This document shows, piece after piece, positions 24,253 through 31,682 of a DNA stretch of 64,000 nt. Source of the DNA: Streptomyces buecherae. GTDB lineage: Bacteria; Actinomycetota; Actinomycetes; Streptomycetales; Streptomycetaceae. The position numbers and the translations under genes are program-made. Location: positions 7,356,501 to 7,420,500 of the forward strand of contig NZ_CP060404.1 in NCBI RefSeq assembly GCF_014295035.1. The letters are read 5' to 3'. Every line of letters starts with the position of its first letter. Position 1 is the first letter of the stretch. The notes below the pieces were generated by a model. That model saw nothing but the letters and a program-made list of their open reading frames with translations, made no database searches and had not been told where the DNA came from.

Positions 24253-25555
24253 GGCCCACGTACCCCGGTTCGGCCCGGCGCGCGTCGGCGTCGGGAAGGC
24301 GGATGAGATCGATCAGCGGGCCGCTGCCGTGCGGCAGCCGCGCGAGGACGGCCGGGTCCCTGGTCCCCACCAGGCACACCTCGGCGTGCTCGAGGACCTC
24401 GTCCACGGAGTCCGCGAGCAACTGCGCCAGGTGCGGCAGCCGGGTCTCGATGTACTCGCGGTTCGCGCCGAGCAGCCGCGACAGGCTCACGTTGGCGTCG
24501 TAGATTCGCAGGTCGTACCCCTTGCCGAAGAGTCGCTCCGCCAGTTCGACGAGCGGGCTCTCGCGCAGGTCGTCGGTGCCCGGCTTGAAGGACAGCCCGA
24601 ACAGGCCCACCCGGCGCCTGCCGGTGCGCTCGACCAGCTCCACCGCGCGTTGCAGGTGCGCGGAGTTGGACGGCAGCACGTGGGCCAGGATGGGCACCGA
24701 GACGTCGGCCCGCTGCGCCGCGTGGACCAGGCTGCGCAGGTCCTTGGGCAGGCAGGAGCCGCCGAAGGCGAAGCCGGGGCGCAGGTAGGCGGGGCTGATG
24801 TTCAGCTTGCGGTCGGCCAGGAACACGTCCATCACCTGGTGCGAGTCCACGCCGAGCGCCTGGCACACCGCGCCCAGCTCGTTCGCGAAGCCGACCTTGA
24901 GGCCGTGGAACGCGTTGTCCGCGTACTTGATCGCCTCGGCCGTCGGGATCGGCACCCGGAACACCTCGCCGGGTAACCCCTCGTACAGCGTCAGCAGCGG
25001 GTCGCCGCTCGCCGGGTCGAGTTCGCCGATGACGGTCTTGGGTGGGTCGAAGAAGTCCCGCACGCTCGTGCCCTCGCGCAGGAACTCCGGGTTGACCGCG
25101 ACCCCGAAGTCCACCCCGGCGGTGCCGCCGACGTGCTTCTCCAGGATCGGCACCAGCAGGTTCAGGCAGGTGCCCGGGAGCATCGTGCTGCGGTAGACGA
25201 CGGTGTGCCGGCCGCCGCGCTCGGCCAGCGCCGCGCCGATCTCCTCGGTGACCCGCTCCAGGTAGCTGGTGGACAGGCTGCCGTTGGGCGCCGACGGCGT
25301 GCCCACGCACACCAGCGACACCTCGCTGCCCCTGATCGCCTCGCGCACGTCGCCGGTGGCGCGCAGCGCCCCGGTCCGTACGACCGCGGCGACGAGTTCG
25401 CCGATCCGTTCCTCGACCACCGGCGCCCGACCGTCGTTGACCAGGTCGACCTTGACCGGGTTGACGTCCACCCCGATGACCTCGTGCCCCATGTTGGCCA
25501 GGCACGCCGCCGACACGCAGCCCACGTAACCGAGCCCGAAAACGCTGATCCTCAT
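24242..25555 (-). CDS. algD: GDP-mannose 6-dehydrogenase-like nucleotide-sugar dehydrogenase (AlgD type)
   Basis: This 437-residue UDP-glucose/GDP-mannose dehydrogenase family member oxidises a nucleotide hexose to the uronate in two NAD-dependent steps. It resembles Pseudomonas AlgD closely along its length: 'FGLGYVG' at residues 6-12, 'LVCVGTPS', 'RSTMLPGT', 'VNPEFLREGT', 'GFAFGGSCLPKD' with Cys268 (the same number as the catalytic Cys of AlgD, as I recall it), 'GLSFKPGTDDLRESP' and an aromatic C-terminal Trp. I therefore favour GDP-mannuronate over UDP-glucuronate as product, though UDP-sugar specificity is not excluded. It follows the priming transferase by 70 bases and would supply uronic acid to the polymer. 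Confidence 0.85.
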   Translation of the reverse strand: MRISVFGLGYVGCVSAACLANMGHEVIGVDVNPVKVDLVNDGRAPVVEERIGELVAAVVRTGALRATGDVREAIRGSEVSLVCVGTPSAPNGSLSTSYLERVTEEIGAALAERGGRHTVVYRSTMLPGTCLNLLVPILEKHVGGTAGVDFGVAVNPEFLREGTSVRDFFDPPKTVIGELDPASGDPLLTLYEGLPGEVFRVPIPTAEAIKYADNAFHGLKVGFANELGAVCQALGVDSHQVMDVFLADRKLNISPAYLRPGFAFGGSCLPKDLRSLVHAAQRADVSVPILAHVLPSNSAHLQRAVELVERTGRRRVGLFGLSFKPGTDDLRESPLVELAERLFGKGYDLRIYDANVSLSRLLGANREYIETRLPHLAQLLADSVDEVLEHAEVCLVGTRDPAVLARLPHGSGPLIDLIRLPDADARRAEPGYVGLAW

Positions 25556-25625
25556 GACCCGTCCCTCCCCCCAGGCAGGCCGCTGCGGCCCGCGGTCCGC
25601 GCGCCGGCCGGCTGGCCCCCGCGCA

Positions 25626-27104
25626 TCAGTAGGCCCCCTGCCCGTGCAGCACCGCGCGCAGGGTCTTCCACAAGATCACCGTGTCCAGCGCGAGCGACCA
25701 GTCCTCCACGTAGCGCAGGTCGAGCCGGACCGCCTCCTCCCACGGCAGGTCACTGCGCCCGCTGATCTGCCACAGGCCGGTGAGCCCGGGTTTGACCAGC
25801 AGCCGCCGCCGGATGTCCGGGCCGTACGCGGCGCACTCCTCCGGTAGCGGGGGCCTCGGGCCGACGAGCGACATCGAGCCGGTGAGGACGTTGAGGAGCT
25901 GCGGCAGCTCGTCGATCGAGTAGCGGCGCAGCACGGCCCCCACCCGGGTCACCCGCGGGTCCCGGCGGAGCTTGAACAGCAGCCCCGCGCCCTCGTTGCG
26001 CTCGGCCAACTCGGCGCGCACCCGGTCGGCGCCGACGACCATGGTGCGGAACTTGAGGATCGTGAACTCGCGGCCGTCCTTGCCCACCCTGCGCTGGCTG
26101 TAGAACGCGCCACCCCGGCTGTCCAGCAGTACGAGCAGCCCGACGAGCACCATCAGCGGCGCGAACAGGAGTAGCAGGACCGCGGCGGCCAGCCGGTCGA
26201 CGACCTCCTTGACCACGCGCCGACCGCCCGTGAAGGTCGGCATGCTGACCCGCAGCAGCGGGAGCCCGAGGACCGTGTCGACGTGCAGCCTCGGTCCCGC
26301 CACCTCCATCAGCACGGGCGCCACGACCATCTCGGCGTCGCCGCCTTCGAGGTTCCAGGCTAGCCGCTGGAGCCGGTCCGGCGACCAGTGGGGGTCGGGC
26401 GTGATCGCGACGACCCGGTAGCCGTCGCGGTGGACGTGGTCCGCGACGTCCGCCAATCGGCCGACGACCGGCACGCCGTCCACGTGGTCCCCGTCGAGCC
26501 CGCGACCATCGGTCGTACACACCGCGTCCACCCGCCAGCCCAGGTGCGGCGACTTCCGGGTGCGCGCGATCAGGTCGCGCACGGTGGCCGGACTCCCGGC
26601 CGCGAGCACCGGTCGCAGGCAGCGCCCCTCCTTGCGCTGTCTGTGCAGCCAAAGGCGCAGCAGATAGCGCGCGGTAAGGGTGGTGAGCGCGATCGCGGGA
26701 ACCGCGACGAAGATCCAGAGCTTGATGTTGCGCGAGGTGAGCGCGATTCCGCCGAGCGCCAGGACGACGGTCGCCGTGAACAAAGCGCGCCCCAGTCGGC
26801 GGAATTCCTCGGCACCCTGGCCGAGAACGGCCGGATTCCACGCCCGGCTCACCGCGAGGGCGGCCAGCACCAGAAGTTCGGTGCCGAAGGCGAGAATTCC
26901 CCATTTCTCGTGCCAGTTGGCCGCGTCCCGGGCCCCGAAGAAATTGCCGATCGCCGCCACCACGAAGGCGGTGGTCACGGTGTCGCTGGTGATCACGGTA
27001 CGGCGGTACCGCTGCTCCCATTCCGTCGCGGGTTGGTTGGTGGTCCCGTTCCCCAGACGCCGGTGCGCCGGCGGAAACGGGCTGACTAATTCCCCCTGCT
27101 GCAC
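25626..27104 (-). CDS. Polyprenyl-phosphate sugar phosphotransferase (EPS priming enzyme)
   Basis: This 492-residue membrane enzyme has four N-terminal hydrophobic helices, a central nucleotide-binding-like region and a fifth helix ('LAAAVLLLLFAPLMVLVGLLV') leading into the conserved catalytic domain. That domain has 'YSQRRVGKDGREFTILKFRTM', 'DELPQLLNVLTGSMSLVGPRP' and 'KPGLTGLWQISGRSDL'. It transfers a sugar-1-phosphate from a nucleotide sugar to undecaprenyl phosphate, the first committed step. I chose the GTG at 27104, preceded by a G-rich ribosome site six bases away; it is the first gene of the operon. Frame extends upstream but without homology. Confidence 0.9.
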   Translation of the reverse strand: MQQGELVSPFPPAHRRLGNGTTNQPATEWEQRYRRTVITSDTVTTAFVVAAIGNFFGARDAANWHEKWGILAFGTELLVLAALAVSRAWNPAVLGQGAEEFRRLGRALFTATVVLALGGIALTSRNIKLWIFVAVPAIALTTLTARYLLRLWLHRQRKEGRCLRPVLAAGSPATVRDLIARTRKSPHLGWRVDAVCTTDGRGLDGDHVDGVPVVGRLADVADHVHRDGYRVVAITPDPHWSPDRLQRLAWNLEGGDAEMVVAPVLMEVAGPRLHVDTVLGLPLLRVSMPTFTGGRRVVKEVVDRLAAAVLLLLFAPLMVLVGLLVLLDSRGGAFYSQRRVGKDGREFTILKFRTMVVGADRVRAELAERNEGAGLLFKLRRDPRVTRVGAVLRRYSIDELPQLLNVLTGSMSLVGPRPPLPEECAAYGPDIRRRLLVKPGLTGLWQISGRSDLPWEEAVRLDLRYVEDWSLALDTVILWKTLRAVLHGQGAY

Positions 27105-28235
27105 AGAACCCCCCCAGGTCCCCAAAGAATCGAGGTGCCTCTCCTCAGACCGTTCCTCTCCACGGGAGGCCCCCACCTCCCGCGCATGGCGTCGCCGTTG
27201 TCGCGGCGCTACGTGAACAACCCGCCCCGGCGGCAACCGCATTCGCCTGGCCCGCCAGACCTTCGAGGTGCGTGGAAACCCGGCGGGACGACCTCGGGTG
27301 CTCCCCACACCCGCGGCGCCCGATGGGGCTCCAGGAAATGGATCACCTCGACGCCCCGCGTCGAGGGTGGGACCGCTGGCTGTTCGTGGCGCGAGACCAA
27401 TAGATCGTTAATGGCCCGCCTCGCCTCCGAACCGCCGAAGCACGGTCAATCTAGACCATCGGAGCCAAGATGAAGAGAGGATGTGTGCGACTTGTGGTCG
27501 ACTTTTGAAACTGAATGCATCGACGGGAGATCGCCAGTGGGGGCCGTGGGGTGAAGGGTAATTCCTGTGACGGGTGGGAAAAGGCGTTCCAGGGCTCAGC
27601 CCCGGCGAAAACAGCCGGTGCGGCGTGATCGACAAGGGTGACCCGGATCGGCCGGCGCGGCCGTGGGTATGGCTGAAGAGGGCCACGGTGACCGCCACGC
27701 CGCGTACGGAGCGACGCGCCGACGGCTCGTTCTCCTACGCCCCGTGCGTTGACCGCGTCGACGCACCCATGCGCCAACGCGCCCACGCACTCACCCACCC
27801 ATGCACCACCGCACTCACCCATTCATGCGCCAACGCACTCACCCACCCATGCGCCAACGCACCACGCGTCACGACTGGAACCCGCCCGAGCCCGGGCCCG
27901 GATCCGGCCCGTCGTACCAGGTCAGACGCCATATCGGAGAGGGGCCGGCCCGCGGGCGAGACGCGTGGTCGCCCCCGGGAGCGCGGCGAAGGGGGCATAG
28001 CGGTCGAACTGCCGCCGCGATAGCTGTAGTTCGCACCTATGTGGCCCGCTGGAGTTCTGTTCCACCCGCCACCGCAACCTGCCCCCGTGATCGTGGGCCA
28101 GTCCGTCGGCGGTGCGGGGAACCGTGGGGACGCACGCGCGTGAACGGGTGAGTGCCCGTACCGGAACGGCGGGTGGCGTGCGTTCCGACGCCCCCTCCGG
28201 CCGACCGCTCGCCTGTCATCGAAGGGACCTGATCC
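27105..28235 (+). other. 1.1-kb divergent intergenic region (EPS operon promoter side and phoD leader)
   Basis: No convincing gene lies here. The stretch around 27430-27560 is clearly richer in A and T than its surroundings and is the likely promoter area for the leftward EPS operon; on the minus strand a TAGATT hexamer near 27450 is a possible -10. A tandem-repeat block occupies 27764-27866. The last 200 bases lead into phoD; I looked for the repeated GTTCACC units of a PHO box and saw only degenerate candidates. Confidence 0.5.
27764..27866 (+). repeat. 24-bp tandem repeats (three near-identical units plus diverged ends)
   Basis: Units start at 27788, 27812 and 27836, each beginning CACTCACCCA and ending in a GCGCCAACG or GCACCACCG variant; a diverged partial unit precedes them and a 7-base remnant follows. 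The period is 24 bp. The block is non-coding as far as I can tell, lies between the EPS operon and phoD, and is unlike CRISPR (no spacers). Confidence 0.85.
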
Positions 28236-29849
28236 ATGGACATCAGCAGACGCCGCCTGATCGGCGCCGCCGGCGTGACCGGCGCCGCACTCGGCCTGTT
28301 CAGCGCCGGCCTCAGCAGCGGCACGGCCTGGGCCGCGCCGCGTTACCAGGACGACCCCTACCGCCTCGGCGTAGCCTCCGGCGACCCGGCCGCCGACGGC
28401 TTCGTCCTGTGGACCCGGCTGGCACCCGACCCGCTGGCCGTCGACAGCCGTGGCGGCATGCCCGAGCGCAAGGTCGCGGTCGAGTGGCAGGTGGCCACCG
28501 ACGAACGGTTCCGCCACGTCGTCCGGCACGGCCGCGCCTGGGCCGTGCCCGAACTCGCCCACTCCGTACACGCCGAGGTCCACGGGCTGCGCCCGGGCCG
28601 CGAGTACTTCTACCGCTTCCGCACCGGCGGCGCGATCAGCCCGGTCGGCCGCGCCCGCACCGCCCCCGCCCCGCACGGCCACGGAGGCTGGGCCTCCGAC
28701 GTGAGCTTCGCCTTCGCCTCCTGCCAGTGCTGGTACGAGGGCTTCTACACGGCCTACCGCCACATGGCCGACGAGGACCTGGACTTCGTCGCCTTCCTCG
28801 GCGACTACCTCTACGAGGGGGGTGTCGGCGCCAACGCCGGTGTCCGCGACATGCGGTTGGACCCCTCGTACCAGCGTGAGACGTACACCCTCGCCGAATA
28901 CCGCAACCGCTACGCCCTCACCAAGCTGGACACCGACCTCCAGGCCGCGCACGCGGCCTTCGCCTGGATCGTCACCTGGGACGACCACGAGATCGAGAAC
29001 AACTGGGCCCGCGACACCGCCCAGGTCGACAAGGACGGCTTCCCCGACGACGACATCGCCGCCTTCCGGGCCCGCAAGGCGCGCGCGGCACAGGCGTACT
29101 ACGAGCACCAGCCGCTGCGCCTGCCGCAGAAGCCACGGGGCGACCGCATGCGTCTGTACCGGCGGCTGAACTTCGGCTCCGTCCTCGACCTGCACGTCCT
29201 GGACACCCGCTCGTACCGCGACGACCAGGTCGGCGGCGACGGCACCAAGCCCGGCTACGACAAGGAGCGGCGCGAGAAGTCGCGCACCATGCTCGGTGCC
29301 CAGCAGGAGCGCTGGTTGCTGAACGGCGCCGGCCGCTCGCACGCCACGTGGAACGTGCTCGCCAACCAGACCCTCGTCTCCCAGGTCGACCAGGACCCCA
29401 ACCCCGACATCCTCTCCTCCGGCCTGGACATGTGGGACGGCTACACGGCCGCCCGCGACCGGCTGCTCACCGGCTTCTACCAGCGGGGTGTGAACAACCC
29501 GGTGGTGATCACCGGCGACATCCACCGCAGCGTGGTCTCCGACCTCAGGTTGGACTTCGACAACCCGAAGTCGCCCACGGTCGGCACGGAGTTCGCCGGC
29601 ACGTCCATCAGCTCGGGCAAGGACGGCGCCGCCATGGACAAGGTGGGTCGCGACTGGATGACCGAGGGCGTCAACCCGCACCTGAGGTGGCACAACGCCC
29701 AGCGCGGCTACACCCGCGTACGGCTGAACCACCGCGAACTGCGCGCCGACTACCGCGTGCTGCCGTTCGTGACCAAGCCGGACGCGCCGGTGGAGACCGC
29801 TGCCTCCTTCCTCGTCCAGGCCGGCCGCCCCGGCGCTCAGCAGCTCTGA
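28236..29849 (+). CDS. phoD: Alkaline phosphatase D (PhoD), Tat-exported
   Basis: This 537-residue secreted phosphodiesterase/phosphomonoesterase begins with a twin-arginine signal 'SRRRLIG' followed by a hydrophobic stretch and an 'AWA-AP' cleavage site near residue 33. PhoD motifs follow: 'VASGDPAADGFVLWTRL' near residue 46, 'FASCQCWYEGFYTAYRHM' near 163, 'LGDYLYEGG', 'WDDHEIENNW' near 249 and 'VVITGDIHRSVVSDL' near 423, which hold the Ca/Fe ligands. It releases phosphate from external esters under phosphate limitation. GAAGGGA precedes the ATG by seven bases. A strong hairpin follows the gene, so it is monocistronic. Confidence 0.95.
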   Translation: MDISRRRLIGAAGVTGAALGLFSAGLSSGTAWAAPRYQDDPYRLGVASGDPAADGFVLWTRLAPDPLAVDSRGGMPERKVAVEWQVATDERFRHVVRHGRAWAVPELAHSVHAEVHGLRPGREYFYRFRTGGAISPVGRARTAPAPHGHGGWASDVSFAFASCQCWYEGFYTAYRHMADEDLDFVAFLGDYLYEGGVGANAGVRDMRLDPSYQRETYTLAEYRNRYALTKLDTDLQAAHAAFAWIVTWDDHEIENNWARDTAQVDKDGFPDDDIAAFRARKARAAQAYYEHQPLRLPQKPRGDRMRLYRRLNFGSVLDLHVLDTRSYRDDQVGGDGTKPGYDKERREKSRTMLGAQQERWLLNGAGRSHATWNVLANQTLVSQVDQDPNPDILSSGLDMWDGYTAARDRLLTGFYQRGVNNPVVITGDIHRSVVSDLRLDFDNPKSPTVGTEFAGTSISSGKDGAAMDKVGRDWMTEGVNPHLRWHNAQRGYTRVRLNHRELRADYRVLPFVTKPDAPVETAASFLVQAGRPGAQQL

Positions 29850-30238
29850 CACCTGCCCCCTGCCCCTCGGGAGCGGGTCGCTGTCGCGGTCCCGACCTTT
29901 GCGGGCTCGAACCCTTCCAGGCCCGCACCGGCCTGGAAGGGTTCCGCCAGCGGACGGCCGGGGCGGCGTGTCGGGGCGGCGTCCGGGGCGGCGAGGTCAG
30001 CGGTCAGGCTGGCGAGGGTGGCGGCCAGGTTGGCCACCCGGCCTGTCAGGCTGACCGCCTGGCCTGTCCGGTTTTCGGGGCCGCGTGGCGCGCCCCCGAC
30101 CGGCTGCCGCTGCCGCGTCCCCGACCGGCGGCTGCTGCCGCGTCCCGTGGACGGATGGGCACGGGTTTTCCGCCGTGGGTGGCACATGACCGAATCGGGT
30201 TACTCGGTGGGGACGAGCCGCCGTCCCGAGGAGCTGTC
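29850..30238 (+). other. Intergenic region after phoD
   Basis: Apart from the hairpin at 29909-29944, this stretch contains GC-rich sequence with several short GTCAGGCTG-type repeats around 29996-30055, and a ribosome site for the small membrane protein at its end. I see no additional gene. Confidence 0.5.
29909..29944 (+). terminator. Intrinsic-terminator-like hairpin after phoD
   Basis: A perfect 15-bp stem (GAACCCTTCCAGGCC paired with its complement) encloses a six-base loop, 60 bases after the phoD stop. There is no U-tract, which is common for actinobacterial terminators. It could act in both directions. Confidence 0.75.
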
Positions 30239-30454
30239 GTGGTCATCGTCGCCATCTTGCTGCCGCCCGGCCTGCTGTGCCTGGTCCTGGTGCTGGGACG
30301 CTACGAGGAGTGGCTGCTCGGAGCGCCCGCGCACCCACCACGGCACGCGCGCGGCAGGCGCCATCTCTCCCTGGTGCCGAGGGCCCGAACCGCGCCCACG
30401 CCGACGGCGGAGCGCGCCACGGAGCCGGCGCGGCGCGCCGCCGACGCGGCGTGA
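30239..30454 (+). CDS. Small single-pass membrane protein, hypothetical
   Basis: This 71-residue protein consists of an N-terminal membrane helix ('VIVAILLPPGLLCLVLVLGRYEEWLL') and a basic, Arg/Ala/Pro-rich cytoplasmic tail. Short proteins with this 'LLPP...LALGRYEE' helix are common in Streptomyces and have no known function. The GTG start is supported by a GAGGAG five bases upstream. The gene is isolated between the phoD terminator and the SRPBCC gene. Confidence 0.7.
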   Translation: MVIVAILLPPGLLCLVLVLGRYEEWLLGAPAHPPRHARGRRHLSLVPRARTAPTPTAERATEPARRAADAA

Positions 30455-30871
30455 CCCGCCCCGCGCGGCGCCGAGCCCTCTCACGATCTTCACGCTCTCC
30501 GGCGGCGCGCCGGCCGAGCACGCGTACCCGGCGTCCGTGCCCGGCCCCCGGTCCGGCACGCCGGTGCCCGGCATCTCCGCATCCGGCACACCCGTACCCG
30601 GCACGCCGGTGTCCCGCACACCCGCGCCCGCGCGCGTGGCCCGGTTGGGCGCAGGGCCGGTCGCGGGCCCGTAGGAGTCCGCCGGCCCGCTGGCACACCC
30701 GTGGCGACCAGCGGCTTCACGCTGCGCCGAGGCGGCCGGGTCGCCCGCGCGGGTCCGCCGTCGGGGTGGTTGGAAGCGCGCGGAGTGGGCACTCGACGGC
30801 GATCAGGTGTGTCCTGGGCTGGCGTGTACGGACTCGCGCGCCCCGGCCCGATGCGGAGGAGGCAGGACAGT
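30455..30871 (+). other. GC-rich intergenic region before SRPBCC gene
   Basis: The sequence between 30530 and 30620 carries repeated CCCGGCAC/CCGGCACACC-type motifs without clear unit length. Open frames here have no ribosome site or recognisable protein character. A GGAGGAGGC ribosome site closes the region. Confidence 0.45.
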
Positions 30872-31384
30872 ATGAGCGTCATCGAGGGCGCCGTCGATGT
30901 CGATGTCCCGGTCCACATGGCGTACAACCAGTGGACCCAGTTCGAGTGCTTCCCCCGGTTCATGCGCGGCGTGCGCGAGGTGGACCGCTCGCGGTCGGCC
31001 ATGACGCACTGGGTGACCAGGTTCGGCGGCGTGACGCGCGAGTTCGACGCGGCGATCACCGAGCAGCGCCCCGACGAGCGCGTGGTGTGGCGCACCGTGC
31101 GGACGCCCCGGCTGACCGGAGCGGTGGACTTCCACGCGCTGGGGGAGTCCCGCTGCCGGGTCGCGCTACGCATCGACTTCACGCCCCGCGGCGTCACCGA
31201 GCGGGTCGGGGACGCCCTGGGCGTGGTCCGGCGACAGGTGCTGGCGGACCTCGAACGCTTCAAGGAGTACATCGAGGGGCAGGGCCGGGAGACCGGACAG
31301 TGGCGGGGAACGATCAGCGGCGGCCACGTCAGGCCCGACGCCGACCACCTGCCGCCGCGGGTGCCGCACTGGCCGACGGGCTGA
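30872..31384 (+). CDS. SRPBCC family (polyketide cyclase/dehydrase-like) protein
   Basis: This 170-residue protein has the START/Bet v1-like fold pattern 'IEGAVDVDVPVHMAYNQWTQFECFPRFMRGV...' and the second-strand 'RTPRLTGAVDFHAL'. Homologues of this cyclase/dehydrase subgroup are widespread in actinobacteria, often linked to stress responses, and bind hydrophobic ligands; most have no known reaction. The ATG at 30872 has a GGAGGAGGC ribosome site eight bases upstream; longer upstream reading is not protein-like. It appears monocistronic. Confidence 0.85.
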   Translation: MSVIEGAVDVDVPVHMAYNQWTQFECFPRFMRGVREVDRSRSAMTHWVTRFGGVTREFDAAITEQRPDERVVWRTVRTPRLTGAVDFHALGESRCRVALRIDFTPRGVTERVGDALGVVRRQVLADLERFKEYIEGQGRETGQWRGTISGGHVRPDADHLPPRVPHWPTG

Positions 31385-31400
31385 GCCACGGTCGCCCCGG

Positions 31401-31457
31401 CCGACCGGCGGGCCCAGTGCCGACCGGCGGGCCCAGCGCCGACCGGTGGGCCCATGG
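31401..31457 (+). repeat. Three 19-bp tandem repeats
   Basis: Three head-to-tail units of 19 bp (CCGACCGGCGGGCCCAGTG and two variants) start at 31401, 31420 and 31439, just after the SRPBCC stop. Each unit contains the palindromic core GGGCCC. Function unknown. Confidence 0.85.
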
Positions 31458-31682
31458 TCGGCCGATAGGGCCGGGGCCGGGTCGGCGGCGACGCCATGAC
31501 GTCGATGACAGCGATGGCACCAACGGCATCAACGGCGTCGGTGGCATCGACGACGGTGAGGCCGCCCAGACGGTGATGATGCATAACAGGGCATTTCGGG
31601 TAAGTTCTGTCCATTATTCACCCCAGCGCTTCGCGCGCGGCAGGACGCGGAGGCCGGGGGCGCGGAGTGGAAGGCCGATGCG

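Noticed and set aside
24242..25555. UDP-glucose 6-dehydrogenase annotation
   Set aside because: Sequence along the whole length follows AlgD (GDP-mannose dehydrogenase) more closely than Ugd, so the GDP-mannose call is preferred while noting uncertainty.
27788..27859. Possible CRISPR array
   Set aside because: The 24-bp units are directly tandem with no unique spacers and no cas genes are present.
28000..28235. PHO box upstream of phoD
   Set aside because: Segments resembling GTTCACC occur but not as correctly spaced 11-bp direct repeats, so I did not annotate one.
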